A stretch of 64,000 nucleotides of DNA. Source: Rhizobium sp. Leaf453 (lineage in GTDB: Bacteria; Pseudomonadota; Alphaproteobacteria; Rhizobiales; Rhizobiaceae). Position numbers and translations under genes: made by a program. A model generated the notes under the pieces. It made no database searches, was not told the origin of the DNA, and saw only the letters and a program-made list of their open reading frames with translations. Below are positions 25,899-34,415 of the stretch, one piece after another (within the stretch, counting starts at the first letter, position 1; each line of letters begins with the position of its first letter). The stretch covers positions 457,518-521,517 of the forward strand of contig NZ_LMRG01000012.1 in assembly GCF_001425605.1 (NCBI RefSeq), in the 5' to 3' direction.

Positions 25899-27026
25899 AT
25901 GAAACGTGATCTTTACGAAACGCTCGGCGTTGCGAAAACAGCGGATGAAAAGGAGCTGAAGAGCGCCTTCCGCAAACTGGCAATGAAATATCATCCCGAC
26001 AAGAATCCCGGGGATGCCGAGGCCGAAAAGACCTTCAAGGAAATCAACCAGGCCTATGAGACGCTGAAGGATCCCCAGAAGCGGGCAGCCTACGATCGCT
26101 ACGGTCATGCGGCCTTCGAGCAGGGCGGCATGGGCGCCGGTGGCGCAGGCATGGGCGGCGCCGGCGGCTTCTCCGACATCTTCGAGGACATCTTTGGCGA
26201 GATGATGGGCGGCGGGCGTCAGCGCCGGTCCGCTGGTGGTCGCGAGCGCGGTGGTGATCTGCGCTACAACATGGAAATCTCGCTGGAGGAGGCCTATACG
26301 GGCAAGACCGCGCAGATTCGCGTACCGACGTCGATCACCTGCGATGTCTGCACCGGCACGGGTGCCAAGCCCGGCACCAAGCCGACGACCTGCGCCACCT
26401 GTCAGGGTTCCGGCCGCGTTCGCGCGGCGCAAGGCTTCTTCTCGATCGAACGCACCTGCCCGACCTGTCAGGGCCGTGGTCAGACGATCGCCGATCCCTG
26501 CACCAAGTGCCACGGTCATGGCCGTATCACCGAAGAGCGCTCGCTCTCGGTCAACATCCCGGCCGGTATCGAGGACGGCACCCGCATTCGTCTGTCGGGC
26601 GAGGGCGAGGCTGGTGTGCGGGGTGGGCCGGCGGGCGACCTCTATATCTTCCTGTCGGTGAAACCGCATGAATTCTATCAGCGCGACGGCGCGGACCTCT
26701 ATTGCAGCGTGCCGATCTCGATGACGACGGCAGCGCTCGGCGGCAAGTTCGACGTGGCGACGCTCGACGGCACCAAGTCGCGCGTCTCCGTGCCGGAAGG
26801 TACCCAGGCGGGCAAGCAGTTCCGCCTCAAGGGCAAGGGCATGCCGGTACTGCGCTCCAGCCAGGTCGGCGATCTCTATATCCAGATTCAGATCGAGACG
26901 CCGCAGAAGCTGACCAAGCGCCAGCGCGAATTGCTGAAGGAATTCGAGGAACTGTCCTCGAAGGAGAACAATCCGGAATCGGCGGGCTTCTTCTCCCGCA
27001 TGAAGGATTTCTTCGATATCGAGTAA
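25899..27026 (+). CDS. dnaJ: Chaperone protein DnaJ
   Basis: This 375-residue type I J-protein delivers substrates to DnaK and stimulates its ATPase. The J domain carries the HPD motif ([17 protein letters not shown]). It is followed by a Gly/Phe region ([25 protein letters not shown]) and four zinc-finger repeats ([32 protein letters not shown]). The C-terminal substrate domains end [12 protein letters not shown]. It has its own ~158-bp upstream gap after the acyltransferase; no clear RpoH promoter was found in it. Confidence 0.99.
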   Translation: MKRDLYETLGVAKTADEKELKSAFRKLAMKYHPDKNPGDAEAEKTFKEINQAYETLKDPQKRAAYDRYGHAAFEQGGMGAGGAGMGGAGGFSDIFEDIFGEMMGGGRQRRSAGGRERGGDLRYNMEISLEEAYTGKTAQIRVPTSITCDVCTGTGAKPGTKPTTCATCQGSGRVRAAQGFFSIERTCPTCQGRGQTIADPCTKCHGHGRITEERSLSVNIPAGIEDGTRIRLSGEGEAGVRGGPAGDLYIFLSVKPHEFYQRDGADLYCSVPISMTTAALGGKFDVATLDGTKSRVSVPEGTQAGKQFRLKGKGMPVLRSSQVGDLYIQIQIETPQKLTKRQRELLKEFEELSSKENNPESAGFFSRMKDFFDIE

Positions 27027-27073
27027 TCTGCGCAGAGCGCGACTGGCCGAAACGACAGTTCGCCATATATCCG

Positions 27074-27103
27074 GGCCGGGAGCAGCAATGCTTCCGGCCT
27101 TTT
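27074..27103 (+). terminator. Rho-independent terminator after dnaJ
   Basis: GGCCGGGAGCA pairs with TGCTTCCGGCC around a GCAA loop, with one internal mismatch, and is followed by four Ts. It closes the dnaJ transcript before the GST gene. Confidence 0.85.
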
Positions 27104-27172
27104 CATTTGCGCCAACCATTAAATGCGGATGGCATGGTGACCGAGCGAAGCTGATATCGAGAGAGGTGCCAG

Positions 27173-27892
27173 ATGACCTACGAGCTCTATTACTGGGACG
27201 GTATCCCCGGCCGTGGCGAATTCGTCCGGCTGGCATTGGAGCAGGCCGGCGCCGATTATGTCGATGTGGCGCGTGAGGAAGGCGGTATGGCGCGCATGAT
27301 GTCCGTACTGAAGGGGCGTGGCAAAGGCTTCGTGCCGTTCGCTCCGCCGTTCCTGAAAGATGGCGACCTCCTAATTTCTCATGTCGCCAATATCCTGCTG
27401 CACCTCGGCGGCAAGCTCGGTCTTTCCCCGAAGGATGAGGCCGGCCGGATCGAGGCCAATGGATTGCAATTGAGCATCACCGATTTTGTCTCGGAGATTC
27501 ATGACGTCCATCATCCGATCGGCGTTTCGCTTTACTACGAGGATCAGAAGGACGAGGCGCTGCGGCGGGCCGAGGATTTTCGCGATGAACGCCTGCCGAA
27601 ATTTCTCGATTATTTCGAAGGACAACTCGGCAAGAGCGGGCAGGGCGAAATCCACGCTGTCGGCGAGACGCTCAGCTATGTGGACCTGTCGTTGTTCCAC
27701 GTCGTGGAGGGTCTGCGCTATGCCTTTCCGAAGGCCATGACGGCGGCCGAACCGGATTATCCGCTGCTCGTCACCCTCAATGCGCAGGTCAAGGCGCTGC
27801 TGCGCGTCAAGGCCTATCTGGCCTCACCGCGTCGGCTCGCCTTCAACGAACAGGGCATCTTCCGCCATTATCCGGAGTTGGACCAAGCTTAA
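27173..27892 (+). CDS. Glutathione S-transferase family protein
   Basis: This 239-residue cytoplasmic protein begins with a thioredoxin-like GST N-domain (MTYELYYWDGIPGRGEFVRLALEQAGADY). The glutathione-binding segment is KDGDLLISHVANILLHLG (residues ~60-80), and an all-helical C-domain follows (LSYVDLSLFHVVEGLRYAF). The Tyr near the N-terminus followed by GRGEFVRLAL resembles sigma/alpha-like GSTs that use a catalytic Tyr. The physiological substrate is unknown. An AGAGAGGTG ribosome site precedes ATG 27173. It converges on the CRTAC1-like gene. Confidence 0.88.
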   Translation: MTYELYYWDGIPGRGEFVRLALEQAGADYVDVAREEGGMARMMSVLKGRGKGFVPFAPPFLKDGDLLISHVANILLHLGGKLGLSPKDEAGRIEANGLQLSITDFVSEIHDVHHPIGVSLYYEDQKDEALRRAEDFRDERLPKFLDYFEGQLGKSGQGEIHAVGETLSYVDLSLFHVVEGLRYAFPKAMTAAEPDYPLLVTLNAQVKALLRVKAYLASPRRLAFNEQGIFRHYPELDQA

Positions 27893-27914
27893 GCCACGCC
27901 CTTTCGGCGTAGGA

Positions 27915-29528
27915 TCAACCCGGCCGCCAGGTTTTGACCGGCTTGTCGCGCTCCAGGATGTAGAAGCCATTGCCTGCGACCGGCTGCCAGTCGCTGGCCC
28001 TGCCATCCGGCCAGATAACCCGAAGATCGGCGCCCTCAGCTTCGCCGATCCCGAAATGACGCCAGCCAAGCTGGCCGCTGACATGGCCACCGCCGACGGT
28101 GATTTCCCGGCGAAGGATCGTGTCGCCGCGTCTCAGTTCCAGCCAGCTGCCGATCGCGTCGCGATTGGTTACGTCCTGCTTCAGCTGGATTTCGATCCAG
28201 TTCCCGGCTTTTTCCGTCGTGTTGCGCCAAACCTTGGCCGTCTCCCAGCGGTTGACGACGACGAGATCGAGCAGGCCGTCGAGATTGAAATCGGCCAGCG
28301 CCGCGCCCCGGGCAGTCGCGTAATTCTCGACGCCGGCCTTGTCGCCCGCTTCCTCGAACTTGCCGTCCGGCTTCTGCAGCAGCAGGTTGTCGGGATCCTT
28401 GGCCGCGAAGTCCGGCATATCGGCGACGTTGCCCTTGGCAACAAAGAGATCGGCGCGGCCGTCATTGTTGACGTCCTCGAACTGCGCATGCCAGGCCGTG
28501 CTTGGGCGAACATCGCCGCCGGCATAGGGTCGGTGCGCGGTAATCCCCTTCGCGAAGGCGACGTCGCTGTAGCCAGGCTCGCTCTTGCCACCCTCGACGG
28601 GCTTGGCCAGCGTCTGAAGCTTGTTGTCGGCCATGCTGGTCAGGAAATATTCTGGATAGCCGTCGAGATTGAGGTCATAGCCGGCAATGCCCATGCCCCA
28701 GATGCGCAGGTTCTTCCACCCTTCCTGCGGCGTGTAGAGCGCCGGCTCCTTGCCGGGTTCGACATGCCAGAGCTGTTCCTGGCCGCCCTTGTAATATTCG
28801 CGGTCGTTGGACACCCGCAGGCTCGGCGTGCCGGACCGGTTCCAGTCGGTGAACAGCATGGAGAGCGGACAGAAGCTCGGCTTCAGCGCGATTGGCGGTG
28901 CGAAGCGCCGCTGCCCCTGGTCGGCGACTGGCCGGTGCAGCCAGTTTTCGGTGCAGGAGCCCCATGGAAACATCTCCTCGCGGCGGTCGATATAGTTGCC
29001 GATGGCGATGGTCGGCCAGTCCGATCCGTGCTCCCAGGTGGCAGCGAGCGCCGTCGACCAGGCATCACCGCCGTCAAAGCCCCAATCCTCGTTCGCCCTC
29101 TTGAACCGGCAGCCACCAAGACCGCGCATCACGACATTTTCCCCGACACGCAGCAGCACAAGATCGACATTGCCGTCACTATCGATATCGAGCGGATAGG
29201 CCCCGGTGACGCTCTCGAGTTCAAGGCCGCTCGTCTCCGCCTTGAACGTCAACGGACCGGCATGCTTGCTGGTGTTGCGGTAGAATTTGGCCGGGGCCTC
29301 GCCACCGGCCAGAAACATGTCGGCATAACCGTTGCCGTCGCAATCGAAGGTAGCGACCCCGCCGCCAACCATATATTGCCAGTCTCCCGCATAGATACTG
29401 TTGATGCCGGATGTCTTGGTCTCCTCGCTATAACGCGGGATGAGGAGCGGTGCGTCGGCTGCGGGTGCCGCGATGGGAACTGCAATCAGCGAGGTGGATG
29501 CTGCAAGGGTAAGAACGAGTGCGCGCAT
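27915..29528 (-). CDS. Secreted VCBS/FG-GAP repeat protein with ASPIC/UnbV domain (CRTAC1-like)
   Basis: This 537-residue exported protein has a signal peptide (MRALVLTLAASTSLIAVPIAAPAADA). The body is a predicted beta-propeller of FG-GAP-like repeats with Asp-rich calcium loops (TFDCDGNGYADMFLAGGEAP, LDIDSDGNVDLVLL, DLNLDGYPEYFLTS, DVNNDGRADLFVAKG, DFNLDGLLDLVVVN). The C-terminal ~90 residues form an ASPIC/UnbV domain (GNWIEIQLKQ ... GWRHFGIGEAEGADLRVIWPDG). The start lies 3 bp after the haloperoxidase stop, so the two are one operon and probably act together outside the inner membrane. The role of bacterial CRTAC1 proteins is poorly known. Confidence 0.88.
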   Translation of the reverse strand: MRALVLTLAASTSLIAVPIAAPAADAPLLIPRYSEETKTSGINSIYAGDWQYMVGGGVATFDCDGNGYADMFLAGGEAPAKFYRNTSKHAGPLTFKAETSGLELESVTGAYPLDIDSDGNVDLVLLRVGENVVMRGLGGCRFKRANEDWGFDGGDAWSTALAATWEHGSDWPTIAIGNYIDRREEMFPWGSCTENWLHRPVADQGQRRFAPPIALKPSFCPLSMLFTDWNRSGTPSLRVSNDREYYKGGQEQLWHVEPGKEPALYTPQEGWKNLRIWGMGIAGYDLNLDGYPEYFLTSMADNKLQTLAKPVEGGKSEPGYSDVAFAKGITAHRPYAGGDVRPSTAWHAQFEDVNNDGRADLFVAKGNVADMPDFAAKDPDNLLLQKPDGKFEEAGDKAGVENYATARGAALADFNLDGLLDLVVVNRWETAKVWRNTTEKAGNWIEIQLKQDVTNRDAIGSWLELRRGDTILRREITVGGGHVSGQLGWRHFGIGEAEGADLRVIWPDGRASDWQPVAGNGFYILERDKPVKTWRPG

Positions 29529-29531
29529 GAC

Positions 29532-30857
29532 CTACTTCCTCGTCTTCAAAGCATTCACATAGCCGGCAATGCATCTTCCTTGGTCCAGACCCCGCTCGAT
29601 TGCGGCACGGAAATGAATGCCGCCGTAGAGGCGGGAAATGCCTGCCTCTTCCGCCGCTGCCCAGAAGCTCGGGAACGGACGTGGTTTCAGCCCATCGGCT
29701 GCATGGGTCGCGTCCTCGAAGGCGAAATTGTCGCCGAAAGCCTTGGTCAGAACGTCGGCGGCGGCGCCCGACTGCGTGCTGTGGCCGCTCGGATATTCCG
29801 GGAAGGGCGGTGTGTTGAGGATGGCTTCCCATTTCGGATCGATCACCCGACGGATATAGGTGAGCGGCCGGACGAGATCGTAGCGGAACTTGGCGTCCCA
29901 GCAGCCGATGAAGGAATCGGCCAGCACCACGCCCAGCCGTGCCAGCACGTCGGCGGTCTGTTCGGGTCCGGCCTTTTCATGTTCAAGCACCTGAAGCGCG
30001 ATCGAAATCCAGTGGCCCGGCGGCGTTGGCGACAGCATCGGGTCATCCGACCAGAAACGGGCGATGACGCGATGTTCCGGCGTCAGGTCCTTGACGGCCG
30101 TATAGACCTCGAAGGCATCCTTGTAGAACGTCGAGTTCTTGTCCTCGCTGTATTCGAGCGGCGCCGGCAGGCCGCAGGTCGCGCCGTTCGCCATGGCGAA
30201 GGTGCGGTTCTTGCCCCAGTTGGGCAGGAGCGGCAATTGCTGCTGGGCGATAAGGCTGGTCGGCACCCAGTGCGCCGGCCCCTCCGTCAGCGTGTATTCC
30301 AAAGGAAAGCCCATGTTTTCGATCACGGCGCCGCCATCCTCCTTCGACCATGAGAGGATGTGCTCGCCGACGGCACGGCCATGGGCCTCGCTCCGGCTGA
30401 TCACGTCGTCCGGCAAGCCGGACACGGCGCGTTCGCGCATCTTTGCCTGCATGGCCTTCAAGGCCCTTTGGCCGGTCGGGCCGGTATTGGAAAAGAAATT
30501 CTGGACGGCGAAGGACAGGGCGGCATCGACAACGAGCGCGTCGTCATAGACCTTGCCGGCTTCCCGCTGCGGCCCGGGCTGCAGCGCGTTCAGTTGTCCC
30601 GCCAGAGACTTGAGGCCATCGTTCCCGGTTGCCAGTGCTTCGAAGCCGGTGACGCCGAGATAGGCGAAGGACCGGCTGGCGACGGGCGGCGAATAGGTCG
30701 GCGTGTGCCGGACAAGTTCCAGAACCAGTTTGTACCAGGTCCGCATGACCTGTTCGGCCTGCCTCGAATCCGGCTGCGCGACCGCGAAAGCGGGCTGGAT
30801 GAACCCAGCCACCAGCACAAGCAGGATCATGCCTGCAAAACGACGAATGATTTTCAT
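29532..30857 (-). CDS. Exported vanadium-dependent haloperoxidase / PAP2-superfamily protein
   Basis: This 441-residue protein has a signal peptide (MKIIRRFAGMILLVLVAGFIQPAFA) and the full phosphate/vanadate-binding set. KFRYDLVRP lies at about residues 322-330, PSGH at ~355 and SRLYGGIH ending at His ~413; these match KX6RP, PSGH and SRX5H. This fold serves both vanadium haloperoxidases, which oxidise halides with H2O2, and acid phosphatases; the long helical N-terminus favours the haloperoxidase branch. ATG 30857 is supported by GGGGGAGAT immediately upstream. It is the first gene of an operon with the CRTAC1-like gene. Enzyme activity is inferred. Confidence 0.87.
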   Translation of the reverse strand: MKIIRRFAGMILLVLVAGFIQPAFAVAQPDSRQAEQVMRTWYKLVLELVRHTPTYSPPVASRSFAYLGVTGFEALATGNDGLKSLAGQLNALQPGPQREAGKVYDDALVVDAALSFAVQNFFSNTGPTGQRALKAMQAKMRERAVSGLPDDVISRSEAHGRAVGEHILSWSKEDGGAVIENMGFPLEYTLTEGPAHWVPTSLIAQQQLPLLPNWGKNRTFAMANGATCGLPAPLEYSEDKNSTFYKDAFEVYTAVKDLTPEHRVIARFWSDDPMLSPTPPGHWISIALQVLEHEKAGPEQTADVLARLGVVLADSFIGCWDAKFRYDLVRPLTYIRRVIDPKWEAILNTPPFPEYPSGHSTQSGAAADVLTKAFGDNFAFEDATHAADGLKPRPFPSFWAAAEEAGISRLYGGIHFRAAIERGLDQGRCIAGYVNALKTRK

Positions 30858-31007
30858 ATCTCCCCCCAGAGCACCGCTTCGCTGGAGGCGGCAACGCGAT
30901 AAAACAACGCGCAGCGACGGTCTGCAAGGGGAGGACTGCAACGTTGCCGGAATATCTTTTCAGGATCCGGTCAGCCGCACCTGTCCGGTGAGTTCCTCCG
31001 CCCGCGG

Positions 31008-32549
31008 CTATTCCATGACGGCACTATGGTCCACGGCGGGTGGGGCCTTCGGCTTGCGCAGCAGGAAGACCAGCGGCATGACGGCGAGCGACATCAGCAT
31101 CAAGAGCTTGAAATCGTCCATATAGGCGATGATCGTCGCCTGCAGCGTGACGATGCTGTCGAGCGAAGCGCGGCCAACGGCGGTCATAGGATCGAGCCCG
31201 GCGGCTGCCGGCGCCTGGAAGGCGTGGTTGAACGGCGTCACGTAGCCGGCGATCGCTTCATGGTTGGCCTGCGTGTTCTCCACCAATAGGGCTGCGACGA
31301 CGGCGATACCGACGCTGGAGCCGATATTGCGGGAGAGATTGTAGAGCCCGGTGCCATCGCCGCGCATTTCCGCCGGCAGGGTTGCGAAGGCGATCGTCGT
31401 CAGCGGTACGAACAGGAAGCCGAGACCGGCGCCCTGCACGAAACCGACCGAAATGATCGTCCACTGCGAGACATCCGGCGTCCAACTCATCATGTCGTAC
31501 ATCGCCCAGGCGGTGATCGCGAGGCCGGTGAACAGCAGAATGCGCGTATCGACCTTGCCGATCAGCCGGCCGACGACGAACATGCAGACCATCGTACCAA
31601 GACCGCGCGGCCCCATGACGATGCCGGCCGTGATGACCGGATAGCCCATCAGCGACTGGAGATAGGGCGTCATCAGCGCCAGTGACGCCAGATAGGTGAC
31701 GCCGATGACGAAGATGAACAGCATGCTGACGGTGAAGTTCTGGTCAAGGAACAGGCGTGGATTGATGAAGGATTTTTCGGTCGTCAAGGTGTGGATCAAG
31801 AGGAGATAGAAGGCGCTGGCGCAGACGATCGCCTCGACGATGATCTCGCCGGAGGAAAACCAGTCGAGCTGGCCGCCGCGGTCGAGGAAAAGCTGCAGCG
31901 AGGCGATGCCGAGGCTGAGCATGCCGAAACCGAACCAGTCGAGTTTCGCCTGGGCGTCGATCTTGGTTTCCTTGACGAAGACGCTGATGCCGGCAAAGGC
32001 GAGCGCACCGATCGGCACGTTGATGTAGAACACCCAGCGCCAGCTGATGTTTTCCGTCAGCCAGCCGCCGATCACCGGCCCGAGTACCGGGCCGACCATG
32101 ACCGAGACCCCGAACAGCGCCATGGCCGAGCCTCGCTCTTCGGCCGAATAGATATCGAGCAGGATGCCCTGCGACAGCGGCACGAGTGCCGCGCCAAACA
32201 GGCCCTGCAAAAGCCGGAAGCCGACGATCTGGGGCAGCGACTGGGCAAGACCGCACAGGACAGACGCGGCGACGAAGCCAACGATGGCCGTCAGGAGTAC
32301 GCGCTTGCGGCCGAATTTCGCCGAGAGAAACCCCGACGGCGGCGTCATGATCGCGGCCGCGACGATATAGGATGTCAGTACCCAGTTGATCTGGTCGGCG
32401 CTCGCCGCGACGCTGCCCTGAATGTAGGGAAGCGCCACGTTCGCGATCGTCGTGTCGAGCGCCTGCATGATGACGGCCAGGATGATGCAAGCCGTGATCG
32501 CGCCGCGATTGGCGACCGGCGTCGAGGCCACGGACGGGGTGCTGCTCAT
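31008..32549 (-). CDS. emrB: DHA2-family MFS multidrug exporter EmrB
   Basis: This 513-residue, 14-helix drug:proton antiporter belongs to the EmrB/QacA group. N-terminal TM1 with the family motif (AVIMQALDTTIANVALPYIQG) and motif A/C segments (SAKFGRKRVLL; GVSVMVGPVLGPVIGGWLTE) are clear. It works with the EmrA adaptor encoded 7 bp upstream in the same operon, and normally with an outer-membrane channel not encoded here. ATG 32549 (MSSTPSVASTPVANRG) is chosen over an upstream Met at 32624 that lies inside emrA. Rhizobial EmrAB-type pumps have been linked to plant phytoalexin and flavonoid export. Confidence 0.95.
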   Translation of the reverse strand: MSSTPSVASTPVANRGAITACIILAVIMQALDTTIANVALPYIQGSVAASADQINWVLTSYIVAAAIMTPPSGFLSAKFGRKRVLLTAIVGFVAASVLCGLAQSLPQIVGFRLLQGLFGAALVPLSQGILLDIYSAEERGSAMALFGVSVMVGPVLGPVIGGWLTENISWRWVFYINVPIGALAFAGISVFVKETKIDAQAKLDWFGFGMLSLGIASLQLFLDRGGQLDWFSSGEIIVEAIVCASAFYLLLIHTLTTEKSFINPRLFLDQNFTVSMLFIFVIGVTYLASLALMTPYLQSLMGYPVITAGIVMGPRGLGTMVCMFVVGRLIGKVDTRILLFTGLAITAWAMYDMMSWTPDVSQWTIISVGFVQGAGLGFLFVPLTTIAFATLPAEMRGDGTGLYNLSRNIGSSVGIAVVAALLVENTQANHEAIAGYVTPFNHAFQAPAAAGLDPMTAVGRASLDSIVTLQATIIAYMDDFKLLMLMSLAVMPLVFLLRKPKAPPAVDHSAVME

Positions 32550-32556
32550 GACGGGT

Positions 32557-33759
32557 TTACTCGTGTGCGTGTGCGGTCGAGTATTCGATGAGCTTGCGAA
32601 CCGAATCCGGCAGGCCGCGGGCATGGCCGGTATCGACCGCGATCAGCGTGCTCATGCCGACGCGCAGCGGCGGCTTGCCATCGGTGCCGTCGATGGTTAC
32701 CCGCATCGGAATGCGCTGGACCACCTTGACCCAGTTGCCGGAGGTGTTCTGTGCCGGAAGCAGCGCGAAGCTCGCGCCGGAGGCGGGGCTGACGCTGGCA
32801 ACCTTGCCCTTCCACTCGACGCCCGGATAGGTATCGACGGTGATGCTGACCGGCTGGCCGGGCTTTACATAGGTCAGTTCCGTTTCCTTCGGATTGGCCG
32901 CGATCCACATGTTCTTCGTCGAGACCAGCGAGAAAGCCTGCTGCGCGGCATCGAGATAGCTGCCGGTTTGCAGCGCGTTCACATTGGTAACGACGCCATC
33001 GAATGGAGCCCGCACCGTCGCATGGTCGAGTTCGCGCTGGGCATCATCGACTGCCGACTTCGCTTCGAGATAAAGCGGGTTCTTCTCGATCGGCTGGTTG
33101 GCATCGCCGCCGAGTTCCGCCAGCGTGGTTGCAGCCTGCGCCTGTGCGACGGAGACCTTCTGTTTCGCCGCTTCGAGATTGTGTTTGGCGTCGTCATAGG
33201 TGGCATGGGAGGCGGCGGAGTTGGAGATCAGCGTCTGCTGCCGGTCGAAAACGGTCTGGTAATAAGGGATATCAGCTTCGACCTGCGCGATCTGCGCCAG
33301 CGTCTGGGCGTAGCTCGCCTTGAGGTTCAATAGCTGGTTGCGGGCAGAGGCAAGTTTGGCTTCTGCGCCTTCCAGCGCAATTCGGAACGAATCCGGCTTC
33401 AGCCGGAACAGCACCTGTCCCGCCTTCACGTCTTCATTTTCATGCACATCGACGGAGGCGACAATGCCAGCGACATCGGTGGTTACGCCCACCATATCGG
33501 CTTGCAAATAGGCATTGTCCGTCTCCATAATCTGACCGCCGGTGACGTAGTAGTAGCCGCCTGCAACGAGCGCTATCGGCAGCAGGGCAAACAGGATGGG
33601 CCGCTTCAAACTGCGGCGACGCTTGGTCGCCCCGGCAGCAGGCGCGGGGTCAGCGGCAGGAACGGCATTGATCTTGGCTTCGGCCGTGTTGTTCTCGGAC
33701 GTTTCAAGGGCGGTGACATTGGCATTTGCGGGGACGCGGAGGGGAGATGTGTCAGCCAT
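32557..33759 (-). CDS. emrA: EmrA/HlyD-family efflux adaptor
   Basis: This 400-residue membrane-fusion protein has an N-terminal cytoplasmic stretch and one transmembrane helix (RPILFALLPIALVAGGYYYV). A periplasmic body follows with biotinyl-lipoyl halves (VASVDVHENEDVKAGQVLFRL; ATVRAPFDGVVTNVNAL) flanking a long coiled coil (residues ~125-215). A DIPYYQTVFDRQQ segment is typical of EmrA. Its start overlaps the end of the marR gene by 8 bp and it is followed by emrB, giving a marR-emrA-emrB operon as in the classic E. coli arrangement. Confidence 0.94.
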   Translation of the reverse strand: MADTSPLRVPANANVTALETSENNTAEAKINAVPAADPAPAAGATKRRRSLKRPILFALLPIALVAGGYYYVTGGQIMETDNAYLQADMVGVTTDVAGIVASVDVHENEDVKAGQVLFRLKPDSFRIALEGAEAKLASARNQLLNLKASYAQTLAQIAQVEADIPYYQTVFDRQQTLISNSAASHATYDDAKHNLEAAKQKVSVAQAQAATTLAELGGDANQPIEKNPLYLEAKSAVDDAQRELDHATVRAPFDGVVTNVNALQTGSYLDAAQQAFSLVSTKNMWIAANPKETELTYVKPGQPVSITVDTYPGVEWKGKVASVSPASGASFALLPAQNTSGNWVKVVQRIPMRVTIDGTDGKPPLRVGMSTLIAVDTGHARGLPDSVRKLIEYSTAHAHE

Positions 33760-34213
33760 GGTGCGTTTCTTTGTCGGCCGGCGCGCGGCAGGCCTGCAGG
33801 AGGTTGGATTTCATCGTGTCGAGAATGGCGAGAAGCCGATCGCGGTCCTCGTCGGAAATGCCCTGCAGCGCTTCGCTGCGTGTGGCGTCGCCGATGGCGC
33901 GCATGTCGGTCAACAGGCCGCGTGCGAGTTCGGTGGTGTAGAGCAGCGAGATCCGGCGGTCCGTCTCATGCCGCCGGCGTTCGATAAAGCCGCGTTCGGC
34001 CAGTTTGTCCAGAACGCGCATCAGGGTGATCGGCTCGATTTCCAGAAGTTCCGCCAAGCCGCTCTGATGGATGCCTTCGTTGCGGGCGAGATAGGCGATC
34101 GTCTGCCACTGCGAGCGGGTCAGGCCCATATGCTTCGCCCGCTGTTCGAAACGCTTGCGCAGCAGGCGCGCGACGTCGTGCAACAGGAAGCCGACAGTGG
34201 GGGCAAGGTTCAT
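33752..34213 (-). CDS. MarR family repressor of the emrAB operon
   Basis: This 153-residue winged-helix regulator is the first gene of the operon. It has MarR features: GLTRSQWQTIAYLARNEGIHQSGLAELLEIEPITLMRVLDKLAERGFIERRRHETDRRIS at residues ~33-95, with the basic wing DRRIS, and helices for dimerisation at both ends. By position it is expected to sense pump substrates and repress its own operon. An inverted repeat ~30 bp upstream of its ATG is a candidate operator. The first codon (34213) is in a short leader ending GGGTGCC...CC. Confidence 0.9.
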   Translation of the reverse strand: MNLAPTVGFLLHDVARLLRKRFEQRAKHMGLTRSQWQTIAYLARNEGIHQSGLAELLEIEPITLMRVLDKLAERGFIERRRHETDRRISLLYTTELARGLLTDMRAIGDATRSEALQGISDEDRDRLLAILDTMKSNLLQACRAPADKETHHG

Positions 34214-34231
34214 GGGAAGGGTGCCATATAG

Positions 34232-34258
34232 TAAGCATGCATAAGATAAGCATTCTTA
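34232..34258 (-). promoter_or_regulatory. Candidate MarR operator upstream of marR-emrAB
   Basis: An AT-rich patch 19-45 bp before the marR start contains TAAGA-N7-TCTTA (34242-34258). It overlaps a near-palindrome TAAGCATGCATA (34232-34243), and ATGCTTA occurs twice on the minus strand. The position over the likely promoter suggests autorepression. Confidence 0.45.
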
Positions 34259-34415
34259 TTTGAATTTTCGCAGATGCGCAATAACTGCGTGTGCGATGCG
34301 GCAATTCTGCAGGACACCGCGACTTCGGGCCTTGTTCATCGAAAAGGTCATGTTCCGCCTTGCCATTGGCCTTCCGCGCGCTTAGCTCTCGGGGCGACAC
34401 GCAACCGGATTCTTC

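Noticed and set aside
27780-30353. An 857-codon open frame on the plus strand across the CRTAC1/haloperoxidase operon
   Set aside because: It overlaps the GST end and both minus-strand genes, which have signal peptides, complete motifs and correct spacing. The plus-strand product is compositionally a shadow.
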